From JBFAPK01 sp040676675 (GTDB taxonomy: Bacteria; Actinomycetota; Actinomycetes; Mycobacteriales; Micromonosporaceae), in the NCBI RefSeq assembly GCF_040676675.1, contig NZ_JBFAPK010000035.1:29293-93292 (forward strand): DNA of 64,000 nt, in the 5' to 3' direction. This document shows positions 23,941 to 33,418 of this stretch, one piece after another. The stretch's first letter is position 1. The number at the start of each line of letters is the position of its first letter. The position numbers were made by a program, and so were the translations under genes. The notes under the pieces were generated by a model, which was given only the letters and a program-made list of their open reading frames with translations, was not told the origin of the DNA and made no database searches.

Positions 23941-26900
23941 TCAGGGGCCGTCCGGCTCGGCCAACGCCGCGCGGGCCCGCTCCGCGCCGGCCAGGGCGCC
24001 GATGTCCAGGAAGGTCTCCTCGGCCTCCCGCAGCCGGGCGGCGGCCAGCTCGTGCTGACCCAGCCGCCGTCGCGCCGTGCCGAGGTCCAGCAGGGCGGGT
24101 GCGCGCAGCCGGGGCACCGGCAACCGCCGTACCGCCTCCTCCAGGTAGGGCACGGCGCGGTCGATGTCGCCGCCGCGCAGCTCCAGCCGGCCGAGGGCGT
24201 GCAGGGTACGGCCCATGCCGCGGCCGTCGTCGGAGCACTGGAACCAGGAGAGGGCCGCGGTCAGGTACTCCCGCGCCTGGCCCAGGTCGGGCCGGTCCAC
24301 GAAGACCAGGCCGATGTTGAGCAGCAGGTACGCCTCGCCCTCCCGGTCCTGGATCTCGCGTACCAGCCCGAGGCACTCCCGGTAGCCGGCGAGCGCCTCG
24401 ACGATCCGCCCCTCCTGCTCGTGCCACATCGCCACCCGGCGCAGCCCGAGGGCGAGCGACCGTGGGCTGCCGACGGCCCGCAGCAGGGCCAGACCCCGGC
24501 GGAAGTGCCGCGCCGCGACGGGGCTGTTGCCGTACTCGTAGCGCATCCGGGCCAGCGCGGTGAGCGCCAGCCCCTGGCCGGTACGGTCGTCGAGGAACCG
24601 GTACAGCCAGAGCGCGGCCCGCAGCCGGCCCAGCGCGGCCGGCACGTCGCCGAGCTGCTCGTGCAGCTGGGCGAGGAGGAACGCGGCCCGCGCCGCACCC
24701 CACGCGTCGGCCAGCCGGTCGAAGGAGTCCGCGGCCGCCCGCGCCGCGGCCAGCGCGCCGGGCAGGTCACCGGCGTCGTGGCGCCCGCCGGCCAGTTCGA
24801 GCTGGGTGTAGGCGACGCCGAGCGGGTCGTCCGCCGCCCGGGCCGCGCCGAGCGCGCGCCGGAAGATCTCGATCCGCTCGCGGGCCCGGGCGGTCAGCTC
24901 CAGGTGGTACGCCATCGCGACGGGCAGCGCCCACACCGGCGGCCCGAGGCCCAGCTCGCCGGCCTGGCCGACGAGCGCGAGCAGCGAGGGCAGCTCGGCC
25001 TCGAACCACGTCATCGGGTCGGCCAGCAGCCGGCCCGGGTCGGTCGGGAACCACCGGGGCACGCCCGCGGCCGAGAACGCGCGCAGCGGCGCGTCGGCGG
25101 CCGTCAGCTCCCGCAGCCGCAGGTCCGCGGCGCCGGCCAGGCCGAGCCAGCCGTCGATCACGCGGCCGAAGACGTCGCGCCGGTCCGCGTCGGCGTCCTG
25201 CGCGCCGGCCCGCTCCCGGGCGTACGCGCGGACCAGGTCGTTCAGCCGGTACCGGTGCTGCCCGGCCCGGTCCACGCCCGCGTACTCGATCAGGTGCAGG
25301 GTCACCAGCGAGTCCACGACGGACTCGCCCGCGACGGGGTCGTCGGCGATGGCCGCGAAGACCCACTTCGGTACGTCCGGCGCCGCCAGCAGCGCGACCA
25401 TGCGCAGCGCGCGGCGGTGCTCGGCGGGCAGCGCCCGGTACGACAGCCCGATGCTGGCGCGCACGTCGAGGTCCCCGGCGGCGAACGGGTCCAGCCGCTG
25501 CCCCGCGCCGGCCAGTTCGGCGGCGACCTCTCCGAGCGTCAGGTCCGGGCGGGCGGCCAGCCGCTCGGCGATGATCCGGATGGCGAGCGGCAGCCCGGCG
25601 CAGCGCCGGAGGATCTCGGCGCCCGCCTCCGGCTCGGCGGCCAGCCGCGCCGCGCCGACCACCGACCGGAGCAGCGTGACCGCCTCGGGCTCGGAGAAGG
25701 AATTCAGCTCGAACCGGTGCGCGCCCTCCAACCCGGACAGCGGCCGGCGGCTGGTCACCAGCACCCCGCCGCCGGCGCCCGGGAGCAGCTGCCGGACCTG
25801 GGTCTCGTCGGCCGCGTCGTCGAGCACGAACAGGTACCGCCGGTCGACGGTGAGCGAGCGGATCAGGGCGCCCCGCTCGTCCGCGTCGGTCGGGATGGTC
25901 CGGCCCGGCACGCCGAGGGCCCGCAGCAGCTGCCCGGCCGCGCCGATCGCGGTCAGCGGGGCCGAGAAGCCGCGCAGGTTGAGGTAGAGCTGGCCGTCGG
26001 GGAAGTCGACCCGGAGCCGGTGCGCCACCCGTACCGCCAGGGTGGTCTTGCCGACGCCGGCCGCGCCGCTGAGCACGATCACGGTACGGGTGGCGGCCGG
26101 GCCGGCCGGGTGGCACCAACCGGTCAGCCGCGCCATGGCGTCGTCGCGTCCGACGAAGTCCGGGACGTCGGCCGGGAGGGTGCAGGGGGCGCTCGGCCGT
26201 GGGCGGTTCTCCTCCGGGTAGCCCTGCCGCAGCACGCCGAGGTACGCCTCGTGCAGCACGCGGCTCGGGTCGACGCCGAGCTCGTCGGCGAGGCTGTCGC
26301 GCACCCGCTCGTACACCGCCAGCGCGTCGGCCTGCCGGCCCGCCCCGGCCAGGGCCCGTACGACGATCGCCTGGGTCGCCTCGTCGAGCGGGTCCTCCTC
26401 GGCCAGCGGCGACGCGAGCGCCAGCGCCGCGCCCCAGTCCCCGGCCGCCAGTGCGGCCTCCGCGCCGGCCACCGCCACCTGGCGCCGCTGCCGGTGCAGC
26501 TGGGCGATCCCGAGACCGTCGTGCACGGGTACGTCCGCCAGGGCCGGCCCGCGCCAGAGGGCGAGCGCCTCGATCACCCGCTGGACCGTGACGGCCGGCG
26601 CGGTCGACTCGACCCGGGCCGCCAGGGCGTGGAACAGCTCCACGTCGGTCATCCCGCCGGCCAGGTCGAGCCGGTACCCGGTGCCGGAGGTGTGCAGGGT
26701 GACGCCGGCGCCGACCTCGGCGAGCCAGCGGCGCAGCCGGTGCACGGCCAGGTGCACGCTGCGCTTGGCGGATCCGGCGCCGCCGGCGGGCCAGGCCGCG
26801 GTGTAGAGCCCGGCCACGGTGACCTCGGTGCCCGGGGCGAGGGCGAGCACGCCGAGCACCGCGCGGAGCAGGGGCGAGCCCGGCGTGTCCCAGCCGGCGC

Positions 26901-27027
26901 GGGTGCGTACCAGCAGCGGGCCGAGCAGCGCGACCCGCACCGGTTCCGGTGGGCCGGCCGCGACCTCCCCGTGGTCCGGCGCGGACGCGGGCGATGTCCG
27001 GCGGGCCGGGGGTCCCGTCACGTTCAC
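23941..27027 (-). CDS. AfsR/SARP-type regulator with NB-ARC and TPR domains
   Basis: About 1028 aa (start uncertain; GTGs at 27030, 27027 and 27021 are all possible). Residues about 30-115: OmpR-like winged helix (VRVALLGPLLVRTRAG, SAKRSVHLAVHRLRRWL). About 120-265: bacterial transcriptional activation domain (VELFHALAARV, RQADALAVYERVRDSLADELGVDPS). About 300-640: NB-ARC STAND ATPase with GAAGVGKTTLAVRVAHRLR and FVLDDAADETQ. About 700-1028: tetratricopeptide repeats. Such proteins activate secondary-metabolite or peptide clusters after ATP- and ligand-driven opening. Convergent with the peptide-ligase-protease genes, so a link is possible but unproven. Confidence 0.92.
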   Translation of the reverse strand: MNVTGPPARRTSPASAPDHGEVAAGPPEPVRVALLGPLLVRTRAGWDTPGSPLLRAVLGVLALAPGTEVTVAGLYTAAWPAGGAGSAKRSVHLAVHRLRRWLAEVGAGVTLHTSGTGYRLDLAGGMTDVELFHALAARVESTAPAVTVQRVIEALALWRGPALADVPVHDGLGIAQLHRQRRQVAVAGAEAALAAGDWGAALALASPLAEEDPLDEATQAIVVRALAGAGRQADALAVYERVRDSLADELGVDPSRVLHEAYLGVLRQGYPEENRPRPSAPCTLPADVPDFVGRDDAMARLTGWCHPAGPAATRTVIVLSGAAGVGKTTLAVRVAHRLRVDFPDGQLYLNLRGFSAPLTAIGAAGQLLRALGVPGRTIPTDADERGALIRSLTVDRRYLFVLDDAADETQVRQLLPGAGGGVLVTSRRPLSGLEGAHRFELNSFSEPEAVTLLRSVVGAARLAAEPEAGAEILRRCAGLPLAIRIIAERLAARPDLTLGEVAAELAGAGQRLDPFAAGDLDVRASIGLSYRALPAEHRRALRMVALLAAPDVPKWVFAAIADDPVAGESVVDSLVTLHLIEYAGVDRAGQHRYRLNDLVRAYARERAGAQDADADRRDVFGRVIDGWLGLAGAADLRLRELTAADAPLRAFSAAGVPRWFPTDPGRLLADPMTWFEAELPSLLALVGQAGELGLGPPVWALPVAMAYHLELTARARERIEIFRRALGAARAADDPLGVAYTQLELAGGRHDAGDLPGALAAARAAADSFDRLADAWGAARAAFLLAQLHEQLGDVPAALGRLRAALWLYRFLDDRTGQGLALTALARMRYEYGNSPVAARHFRRGLALLRAVGSPRSLALGLRRVAMWHEQEGRIVEALAGYRECLGLVREIQDREGEAYLLLNIGLVFVDRPDLGQAREYLTAALSWFQCSDDGRGMGRTLHALGRLELRGGDIDRAVPYLEEAVRRLPVPRLRAPALLDLGTARRRLGQHELAAARLREAEETFLDIGALAGAERARAALAEPDGP

Positions 27028-27081
27028 CACAATGCCGCCCGCGCGACATGTGATCAAGTGCGTTCCGGTTACCGGTGGATG

Positions 27082-28335
27082 TCAATTCGCCGCGCGCGGC
27101 GCACCCGGCCCGGCGTCGACCCGGGCCGGACCACCGGTCGACGGGCGTACGTCGAAGTCGAAGATCTCGGTCGGCAGGTAGACGGTGGCGCAGGAGTTCG
27201 GGATGTCCACCACCCCGGAGAAGCGCCCCTCGATCGGCGCCGCGCCGAGGATCAGGTACGCCTGCTCGGGCTGGTAGCCGAACCTGGTCAGGTAGTCGAT
27301 GGCGTGCAGGCAGGCCCGCTGGTACGCCAGCGTCGAGTCGAGGTAGCGCTGCTCGCCGTCGGTGCTGACGGAGATGCCGGAGAAGGCGAGCCAGCGGCAG
27401 TACTGCGGTGCGGTGTTGCCGGGCAGGAAGATGGCGTTCTCCGTCACCCCGTACGTCGACATCCCGCCCTTGATCAGGTCGACGTGCAGGTCGACGAAGC
27501 CGCCCATCTCGATCGCCCCGCAGAAGGTGATCTCACCGTCGCCCTGGGAGAAGTGCAGGTCGCCGACGGAGAGGTTCGCGCCCGGCACGTAGACCGGGTA
27601 GAAGACGCGGGAGCCCTTGGTGAGGTTCTTGATGTCCTGGTTGCCGCCGTTCTCGCGCGGCGGGGCGGTGCGCGCCGCCTCGGCCGCGGCCCGCTCGAAG
27701 TCCCCGCCGGAGAGCGAGCCGAGCAGCGCGTCCTGCGGCAGCGGCGGCAGCGACAGCGGCGGTACCCGGTCGGGGTCGGTGGCCCGTAGCGCGCCCTCCC
27801 GCGCGTTCCACTTCGCGAGCAGCTCGGCCGAGGGCGCGGTACCCATCAGTCCCGGGTGGATCATGCCGGTGAAGCTCACCCCGGGGACGTGCCGCGACGT
27901 CGCCCGCTGCCCCGTGAAGTCCCAGATCGCCTTGTACGCGTCGGGAAAGTAGTCGGTGAGGAAGCCGCCGCCGTTCTCCCGGGCGAAGATCCCGGTGTAG
28001 CCCCAACCCTGGCCGGCCAGGGGCCCGGAGTCCTCCTGCGGGATCGGTCCCACGTCGAGGATGTCCACCACGAGCAGGTCCCCCGGCTCGGCACCCTGGA
28101 CCGCGAACGGCCCGCTCAGCGCGTGCACGATCGACAGGGGTGCGTCCCGTACGTCCTGCGCCGAGTCGTCGTTGTGGATCTCACCGTCGAACCACTCCCG
28201 GCAGTGCACCCGGAACGACTGTCCGGGCCGGACGGTGGCGACCGGCGGGACGTCGGGATGCCACCGGTTGTGGCCGATCTTCTCCTGGTCGCGGAACTTC
28301 CGGTTCGAGTCCAGTGGGAACAGCACCTCGGGCAT
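27082..28335 (-). CDS. fmdA: Formamidase/acetamidase
   Basis: 417 aa, full length for FmdA formamidases. Diagnostic stretches: HNRWHPDVPP, DVRDAPLSIVHALSGPF, GWGYTGIFARENGG, FSQGDGEITFCGAIEMGG (Glu and Cys of the active site region) and PSTGGPARVD tail. The enzyme releases ammonia from formamide or short amides, in the cytoplasm. Directly upstream on the same strand is an FmdB-type zinc ribbon gene, the known partner arrangement. Start ATG has AAGGAGG in front. A distant paralogue lies at 37789. Confidence 0.92.
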   Translation of the reverse strand: MPEVLFPLDSNRKFRDQEKIGHNRWHPDVPPVATVRPGQSFRVHCREWFDGEIHNDDSAQDVRDAPLSIVHALSGPFAVQGAEPGDLLVVDILDVGPIPQEDSGPLAGQGWGYTGIFARENGGGFLTDYFPDAYKAIWDFTGQRATSRHVPGVSFTGMIHPGLMGTAPSAELLAKWNAREGALRATDPDRVPPLSLPPLPQDALLGSLSGGDFERAAAEAARTAPPRENGGNQDIKNLTKGSRVFYPVYVPGANLSVGDLHFSQGDGEITFCGAIEMGGFVDLHVDLIKGGMSTYGVTENAIFLPGNTAPQYCRWLAFSGISVSTDGEQRYLDSTLAYQRACLHAIDYLTRFGYQPEQAYLILGAAPIEGRFSGVVDIPNSCATVYLPTEIFDFDVRPSTGGPARVDAGPGAPRAAN

Positions 28336-28444
28336 CTGCGCCTCCTTCCGCCGGGTTCGTGTCGGGTCGCTCTGCTCGCCGCGCGCCGGGCCCGCGCCCT
28401 CGGGCCGCGTCGCGGCGCCGGTCCGGGGGCGGGTGCCCGGCCGG

Positions 28445-28729
28445 TCAGGGTCGGGGCAGGCGGGGGTACCCGGGGTGCGCCGCCGCCCGGGACCGCGCGC
28501 CGCGCCGGTCCGGGATCCGGGTCACCACCTCGGGCGTCTCGGCGGTCCGTGCGGCCCGGTCGATCGCCCCGACCAGTCGCCGCGACATGGCGGCCAGCCG
28601 AGGCGCGGAGATCACCCGGACCGCCTCCCCGCGGCAGACCGGACAGCGCGCGGCCGGTGCGGCCTCCCCGATGGGAAACCGCAGGTCGAAGTCGCCGTCG
28701 CGGGGACACCGGTACCCGTACGTCGCCAT
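28445..28729 (-). CDS. FmdB-type zinc-ribbon protein
   Basis: 94 aa; ATG with AGGAGGG upstream. Starts MATYGYRCPRDGDFDLRF and has CPVCRG 20 residues later, giving the FmdB zinc ribbon (first knuckle has only one Cys here, CPRDGD, so metal binding may be weaker). The remainder is a basic tail. FmdB proteins are presumed regulators or accessory factors of amidases; this one precedes fmdA with 109 bases between. Confidence 0.8.
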   Translation of the reverse strand: MATYGYRCPRDGDFDLRFPIGEAAPAARCPVCRGEAVRVISAPRLAAMSRRLVGAIDRAARTAETPEVVTRIPDRRGARSRAAAHPGYPRLPRP

Positions 28730-28923
28730 CCCGCCGCCCTCCTGTCCGCTCCCCTGTCGCCGGAGCTTCCCCGGTCGTGTGCCGACCGGACCGGGCCGGG
28801 GCATGCCCAGCATCGGCCGCCCGACGACCGGTCCGCAGGCCAACGCCGCAACTCGTGGACGGTGTTGCCAGGGTGGCGGATGCGGCGGCAGCCAGCGCCG
28901 ACGGGGCGGCCAGCCGCGTTCGT

Positions 28924-29505
28924 TCAGCCGCGTTCGTCAAGCTGCGCCGCGGCGGCGTCGCGGACCTGGGCGCGGTGGGCGGCGACCCGTACGCGGGCGG
29001 CGCAGGTGGCGGTGCAGTAGCGGCGGGTCCGGCCCGGCCCCTGGCGCAGCAGCGCGTGGCGGCAGTCCGGGGCGGCGCAGCGGGCCAGCACGTCGACGCC
29101 GTGCTCGGCGACGGCCAGGGCGAGCGCCATGCCGCCGGAGGCGGCCAGCCAGCCGCCCCAGGTCGAGTCGGGCGCGTCCACGTGCAGGTGCAGCGGTACG
29201 CCGTCGTGGCCGACCAGCCGGGGCCGGGCGGTACGGGCCAGCAGCGCGTTGAGCAGCTCGGCGATCCGCCGCTCGTCGCCGGCGGCGGTGAAGACCGCGG
29301 CGAGTTCGGTGCGCGCCGCCCGGGCCTCGGCCAGGTCGACGTCGGTCACCACGACCGGCTCCGGCTCGTCGTGGGCGAGCAGCAGTTCGCGCAGCCGGGC
29401 GGGCTCGGTGAGCAGGTCGCCGTGGCGCGGCGAGGGTTCCGTGTTCACCAGGGCCACCGCCAGGCGGGCCCAGCGGGTCGAGCCGAATCGCGTGTCCGCA
29501 CCCAT
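28924..29505 (-). CDS. CGNR zinc-finger (ABATE-domain) regulator
   Basis: 193 aa. N-terminal ABATE ligand domain (LAVALVNTEPSPRHGDLLTEPARLREL) and a C-terminal zinc finger: CAAPDCRHALL then RRYCTATCAARVRVAAHR, the CGNR-type four-Cys finger though the CGNR tetrad itself reads CAARV. These proteins are stress- or substrate-responsive DNA-binding regulators. It is divergent from an MFS exporter with a 10-bp-arm operator over both start codons, so it most likely represses that exporter and itself. Confidence 0.87.
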   Translation of the reverse strand: MGADTRFGSTRWARLAVALVNTEPSPRHGDLLTEPARLRELLLAHDEPEPVVVTDVDLAEARAARTELAAVFTAAGDERRIAELLNALLARTARPRLVGHDGVPLHLHVDAPDSTWGGWLAASGGMALALAVAEHGVDVLARCAAPDCRHALLRQGPGRTRRYCTATCAARVRVAAHRAQVRDAAAAQLDERG

Positions 29506-29506
29506 G

Positions 29507-29539
29507 CTGTTACGGTATCAGCCGTGCAAACCGTAACAG
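29507..29539. promoter_or_regulatory. Operator spanning both start codons of a divergent pair
   Basis: CTGTTACGGT (29507-29516) and ACCGTAACAG (29530-29539) are perfect 10-bp arms 13 bases apart (23 bp centre to centre). The GTG start of the MFS gene (29524) lies between them, and the ATG of the CGNR gene (29505) is two bases outside. Both transcripts must start at or near the start codon, so binding would block RNA polymerase at both. Confidence 0.85.
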
Positions 29540-30915
29540 CGACCGGCCGGCTGGGGCACCGGGGACTGCGACTGGTCCTCACCGCCACGGTGTCGCGGCT
29601 GGTCGACGAGGCCGCCGGGGTGGCCGTGGTGCTGGTCGTCATGGAGCGGACCGGCGACGCGCGGCTCGCCGGGCTGGTCGTGTCGGCCTTCGCGCTGCCG
29701 ACCCTGCTGACCGGTCCGCTGCTCGGCGCGCTGCTCGACCGGCTCCGCTCCACCCGGGCGCTCTTCCTCGCGAACCAGGTGGCGCTGGCCGGCGCGCTCG
29801 CGGGGATCCTGCTGCTCGCCGGGCGGGCACCCGGGCCCGCGCTGGTGGGCCTGGGACTGCTCGCGGGGCTCACCGCGCCCGTGCTGACCGGCGGTTTCAG
29901 CAGCGTGCTGCCGCGCGTCGTGCCGCCCGCCGGGATGCCCCGCGCCAACGCCGCCGACGCGGCCTCGTACAACGTCGCCGGGCTCGGCGGTCCCGCGTGC
30001 GTCGCGGCGCTGGCCGCCAGCCTCGGCGCCGGGCCGGCCCTCGCCGGCGCCGCCGGGCTCGCGGCGGTCGGCGCGGCGCTGGTACTGGTCGCGCCGCTGC
30101 CCGCCCCGGCGAGCACCCCGGCGGCCGGCCCGGAACCGGCACCGCCCGCGCCGACTGCCCGGCCCGGCGGTCCAGCGGCCCGGCCTGGCGGCGCAGCGGC
30201 GCGGCCTGGCGGCGCAGCGGCGCGGCCGGGTGCCGGGGAACCCCTGGTCCGGGCGCTCGCGGACGGGCTGCGGCTGCTCTGGCACCGCCCGCGGCTGCGC
30301 CGGACCACCATCGCCACCACCGTCGGCTACGCGGCCCAGGGTCTGCTCCCCGTCGCCGTGCCGCTGCTCGCCGTCGCGCTCGGCGAGCCCGCCGCGCGCG
30401 GCGGCTGGCTGCTCACCGCGCTGAGCGGGGGCGCGCTGGTCGGGGCGCTCGCCTCCGAGCGGCTGCTGCGGCGGTACCGGGCGACGAGGGTGCTGGCCGG
30501 CGCGCTGGCCGGGGCGGGTCTCGGCTTCGCCGCGGTCGCCGCCGCGCCGACGCTGGCGGTGTCCGTCCCACTGGCGGCGCTCGCCGGGATCGCCGGCGGT
30601 CCGGTGCTCGCCGCCACCCTCGCCGTCCGCCAGGAGCAGACCCCGCCGCACCGGTACGCCCAACTCGTGGCGACCGCCGCGAGCATCAAGACCGGCGCGT
30701 ACGCCCTCGGCGCCGCCGCGACCGGGCTGCTCGCCGCGCAGCTGAGCCCGCGCGGGCTGCTCGCCGTCGTCGCGGCGGGCCAGGCGCTGGCGCTGGTACC
30801 GCTGCTCTGGCCGGCGCCGCGCCGCCGGGGTTCGGCGGATACCGATCGGATTGCCGACATGGCAATGGTTGGCACAGACCTGGGCCGCGCCCCCGACCGC
30901 GATTACAGTTTCTGA
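29524..30915 (+). CDS. MFS transporter
   Basis: 463 aa, 12 membrane helices in two halves joined by a long Ala/Pro/Gly linker (residues about 200-240). The linker contains the 21-bp repeat at 30181-30222. MFS loop pattern GALLDRLRSTRALFL (motif A-like) follows helix 2. No ribosome site before GTG 29524; the sequence looks leaderless. Divergent from the CGNR regulator and sharing its operator, so an inducible drug or metabolite exporter is most likely. The last 25 codons have lower GC and may include control sequence for the next operon. Confidence 0.85.
   Translation: MQTVTATGRLGHRGLRLVLTATVSRLVDEAAGVAVVLVVMERTGDARLAGLVVSAFALPTLLTGPLLGALLDRLRSTRALFLANQVALAGALAGILLLAGRAPGPALVGLGLLAGLTAPVLTGGFSSVLPRVVPPAGMPRANAADAASYNVAGLGGPACVAALAASLGAGPALAGAAGLAAVGAALVLVAPLPAPASTPAAGPEPAPPAPTARPGGPAARPGGAAARPGGAAARPGAGEPLVRALADGLRLLWHRPRLRRTTIATTVGYAAQGLLPVAVPLLAVALGEPAARGGWLLTALSGGALVGALASERLLRRYRATRVLAGALAGAGLGFAAVAAAPTLAVSVPLAALAGIAGGPVLAATLAVRQEQTPPHRYAQLVATAASIKTGAYALGAAATGLLAAQLSPRGLLAVVAAGQALALVPLLWPAPRRRGSADTDRIADMAMVGTDLGRAPDRDYSF
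30181..30222. repeat. Two tandem 21-bp repeats in the MFS linker
   Basis: CGGCCTGGCGGCGCAGCGGCG twice, encoding Ala/Arg/Pro/Gly repeats of the central cytoplasmic loop. Confidence 0.9.
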
Positions 30916-31031
30916 CCGGTTGCCCTACGGAGCGTACCGGGGCCCGCCCGCCGGCCATCCGCGGCCGATCGCGGCGGCGGCGGGACGCCCGGGCGCCGCC
31001 ACGGGTCGGACGACGACGGGAGCGGGCCGCG

Positions 31032-32111
31032 ATGACGACGACTGCGGAGGCGCCGGCGACGCCGACCGGCCGGGCCCGGTTCCGGGGCTTCATCCGGCTG
31101 GCCCGGCTCAGGTTCCTGCTCTACAACGTGCTACCGGTCGGCCTCGGCGTGGCGGTCGCGGTACACGAGGGACACCCACTGCACCTCGGCTGGTACGCGG
31201 TCGCGCAGCTCTTCGCCTGGGTCGTGCACGTCATGACGCACTACTGCAACGAGTACTTCGACCTCGACGCCGACCGGGCCAACGTCTACCACACCCCCTG
31301 GACCGGCGGCAGCAGGGCACTGGTGGACGGGCTGGTCGCCCCGGTCGTCTCGCTCGGCACCGCCTTCGTGCTCTGGACCGGCACGGCCGTGCTGATCGCC
31401 GTGATGCCGACCGCGCAGGCGCGGCTGATCGGCGTACTGACCGTGGCGCTCGCCTGGTTCTACACGGCGCCGCCGCTGCGGCTGAACTACCGCGGCCTGG
31501 GCGAGTTGACCGTGGCGGCGATCCTCAACGGACTCTGGCCGGCGCTCGCCGCCCTGCTGCAGGCCGGTACCGTCCCGCCGCTGCTGCTCGCCGTGCTGGC
31601 ACCGACCGCGCTGCTGCAGGCGGCCCGGATGATGGTGATGAACCTCGGCGACCGGGTCTCCGACGCCTCGGTCGGCAAGCGGACCCTGCCGGTGCTGCTC
31701 GGCTACCGCGCCGCTATCGGGATCGTCACGGCCGCGCAGGTCGTGGCGTACCTGATGCTCACCGCGTTCGCCGTGCTGGGCTGGCTGCCCTGGCTGGCCT
31801 GGGCGCTGATGGCCGCCACCGCGCCGCTCTCGGCCTGGCTGGTCCGCCGCCTGCGGGCGGGGGCGATGCGCGACGTCCGTCCCGAGCTGATGACACCGGT
31901 GGTGTTCTGGGCCTCCAACCACGTCTCGCTCGTCGTCTGCGCGGCCATGGCCGGGGTGGTCCTCGACGCGGCGCTGGCCGGCACCGGCGGTACCGCGACC
32001 GCGCTGCTCGGGGCCGTGCTGGCGGGGTACGCGGCGCTCTTCGGGCACCGGCTCTGGCTGGCCCGCCGCCTCGCGCATCATACGCGCGCGGCGGCCGGTG
32101 GCCATCGATGA
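31032..32111 (+). CDS. UbiA-family prenyltransferase
   Basis: 359 aa, about nine membrane helices. First Asp motif HYCNEYFDLDADRAN (N-x3-D-x-D-x2-x-N layout) and second motif MNLGDRVSDASVGKRTLPVLLG are those of MenA/UbiA-type aromatic prenyltransferases, which join a polyprenyl diphosphate to an aromatic acceptor. It is followed by a P450 and a ferredoxin in the same direction, so the product is probably prenylated and then oxidised. A housekeeping menaquinone role is possible but the neighbours argue against it. Confidence 0.85.
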   Translation: MTTTAEAPATPTGRARFRGFIRLARLRFLLYNVLPVGLGVAVAVHEGHPLHLGWYAVAQLFAWVVHVMTHYCNEYFDLDADRANVYHTPWTGGSRALVDGLVAPVVSLGTAFVLWTGTAVLIAVMPTAQARLIGVLTVALAWFYTAPPLRLNYRGLGELTVAAILNGLWPALAALLQAGTVPPLLLAVLAPTALLQAARMMVMNLGDRVSDASVGKRTLPVLLGYRAAIGIVTAAQVVAYLMLTAFAVLGWLPWLAWALMAATAPLSAWLVRRLRAGAMRDVRPELMTPVVFWASNHVSLVVCAAMAGVVLDAALAGTGGTATALLGAVLAGYAALFGHRLWLARRLAHHTRAAAGGHR

Positions 32112-32191
32112 CGATCCTTGTTGGACCCTCGGGCGCCGGGTACCGTGTGGAGGTGTTCGCGCACGGAACGTGACCATTCGGGAGGCTCCAG

Positions 32192-33418
32192 ATGACCGGT
32201 ACCGCCTTCGAGGAGCTTCCGGCGGCCCCCTTCCTCACCCCGCCGCGGGACCCGTTCCTGCCGATGGAGCGGGCCGACCGGCGGCGGTTGACGGCACCGG
32301 TGACCCGGGTGCGGCTGCCCAACGGCCAGCCGGCGTGGCTGGTGACCGGGCACGCCGAGATCCGGCAACTGCTCCGCCACCCCGGCCTCAGCGCCGACGC
32401 GTCCCGGCCCGGCTTCCCGCTGCTGCGGCCGCTGCCGCCGCCCCGTTCCGAGGCGGACCGGCAGGGCCTGTTCATCCGGATGGACGGCGAGGAGCACGCC
32501 CGGCTGCGCCGGATGCTGACCGCCGAATTCATGATCAAGAGCATCCGGAGGCTGGAGCCGATGATCCAGCGGACCGTCGACGAGGCGCTGGACGCGATGC
32601 TCGCCGCCGGACCGCCGGCCGACCTGGTGACGTCGTTCGCGCTGCCCGTACCGTCCATGGTGATCTGTCACCTGCTCGGCGTGCCGTACGAGGACCACGC
32701 CTTCTTCCAGGCCCGCAGCCGCCGCCTGCTGGACCAGACCATCCCCGCCCAGGAGGTCCTCGCCGCCGCCGACGAACTGCGCGACTACCTGCGTACGCTG
32801 ATCGACCGCAAGCGGGGCTCGGCGGAGCGCCACGACGACCTGCTCAGCCGCCTGATCCGCGAGCGGGTGGCGACCGGCGAACTCGTGGCGAACGAGCTGG
32901 TCGGGATCGGCCTGCTGCTGCTCGTCGCCGGCCACGAGACCACCGCCAACATGATCGCGCTGAGCACCCTGCTGCTCCTGCGACACCCCGGTCACCTGGA
33001 CCGGCTGCGCGCCGAGCCGGAGCTGGCCCCCGGCCTGGTCGAGGAGCTGCTGCGCTACCTCACCATCGTGCGTACCGGCCTGCCGCGCCTGGTCGTCACG
33101 GACCTCGAACTCGCCGGTCGGACGCTGCGCGCCGGCGACGGTGTGATCGCCCTGCTGCCGCTGGCCAACCGCGACCATGCCGCCTTCGTCGACCCGGACG
33201 ACTTCGACCCGTACCGGGAGGCGCACCAGCACCTCGCCTTCGGCTTCGGCGTGCACCAGTGCATCGGCCAGCCGCTCGCCCGCGCCGAGCTGCGGGTGGC
33301 CCTCGTCGAACTGGCCCGCCGCCTCCCCGGGCTGCGGCTGGCGGTCCCGGGCGACCGGGTCCCCGCCCGGGAGCACTCGGTGGTCTACGGCCTCGCCGAG
33401 CTGCCGGTGACCTGGTGA
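32192..33418 (+). CDS. Cytochrome P450
   Basis: 408 aa, CYP105/107-like bacterial class I. I-helix LLLLVAGHETTANM (about 243-256, with the conserved Thr for O2 activation), K-helix ExxR as VEELLRYL with R three residues on, and heme loop HLAFGFGVHQCIGQPLARAEL with C357 the axial ligand. Ribosome site GGGAGG precedes ATG. The next gene, a [3Fe-4S] ferredoxin, overlaps by GTGA and is its probable electron donor. Expected role: hydroxylation of the product of the upstream prenyltransferase. Confidence 0.95.
   Translation: MTGTAFEELPAAPFLTPPRDPFLPMERADRRRLTAPVTRVRLPNGQPAWLVTGHAEIRQLLRHPGLSADASRPGFPLLRPLPPPRSEADRQGLFIRMDGEEHARLRRMLTAEFMIKSIRRLEPMIQRTVDEALDAMLAAGPPADLVTSFALPVPSMVICHLLGVPYEDHAFFQARSRRLLDQTIPAQEVLAAADELRDYLRTLIDRKRGSAERHDDLLSRLIRERVATGELVANELVGIGLLLLVAGHETTANMIALSTLLLLRHPGHLDRLRAEPELAPGLVEELLRYLTIVRTGLPRLVVTDLELAGRTLRAGDGVIALLPLANRDHAAFVDPDDFDPYREAHQHLAFGFGVHQCIGQPLARAELRVALVELARRLPGLRLAVPGDRVPAREHSVVYGLAELPVTW

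Noticed and set aside
27856..29523. Plus-strand extension of the MFS frame over the formamidase and CGNR genes
   Set aside because: The upstream 556 codons are Arg/Pro/Gly-rich and antisense to two recognised genes; MFS homology starts at 29524.
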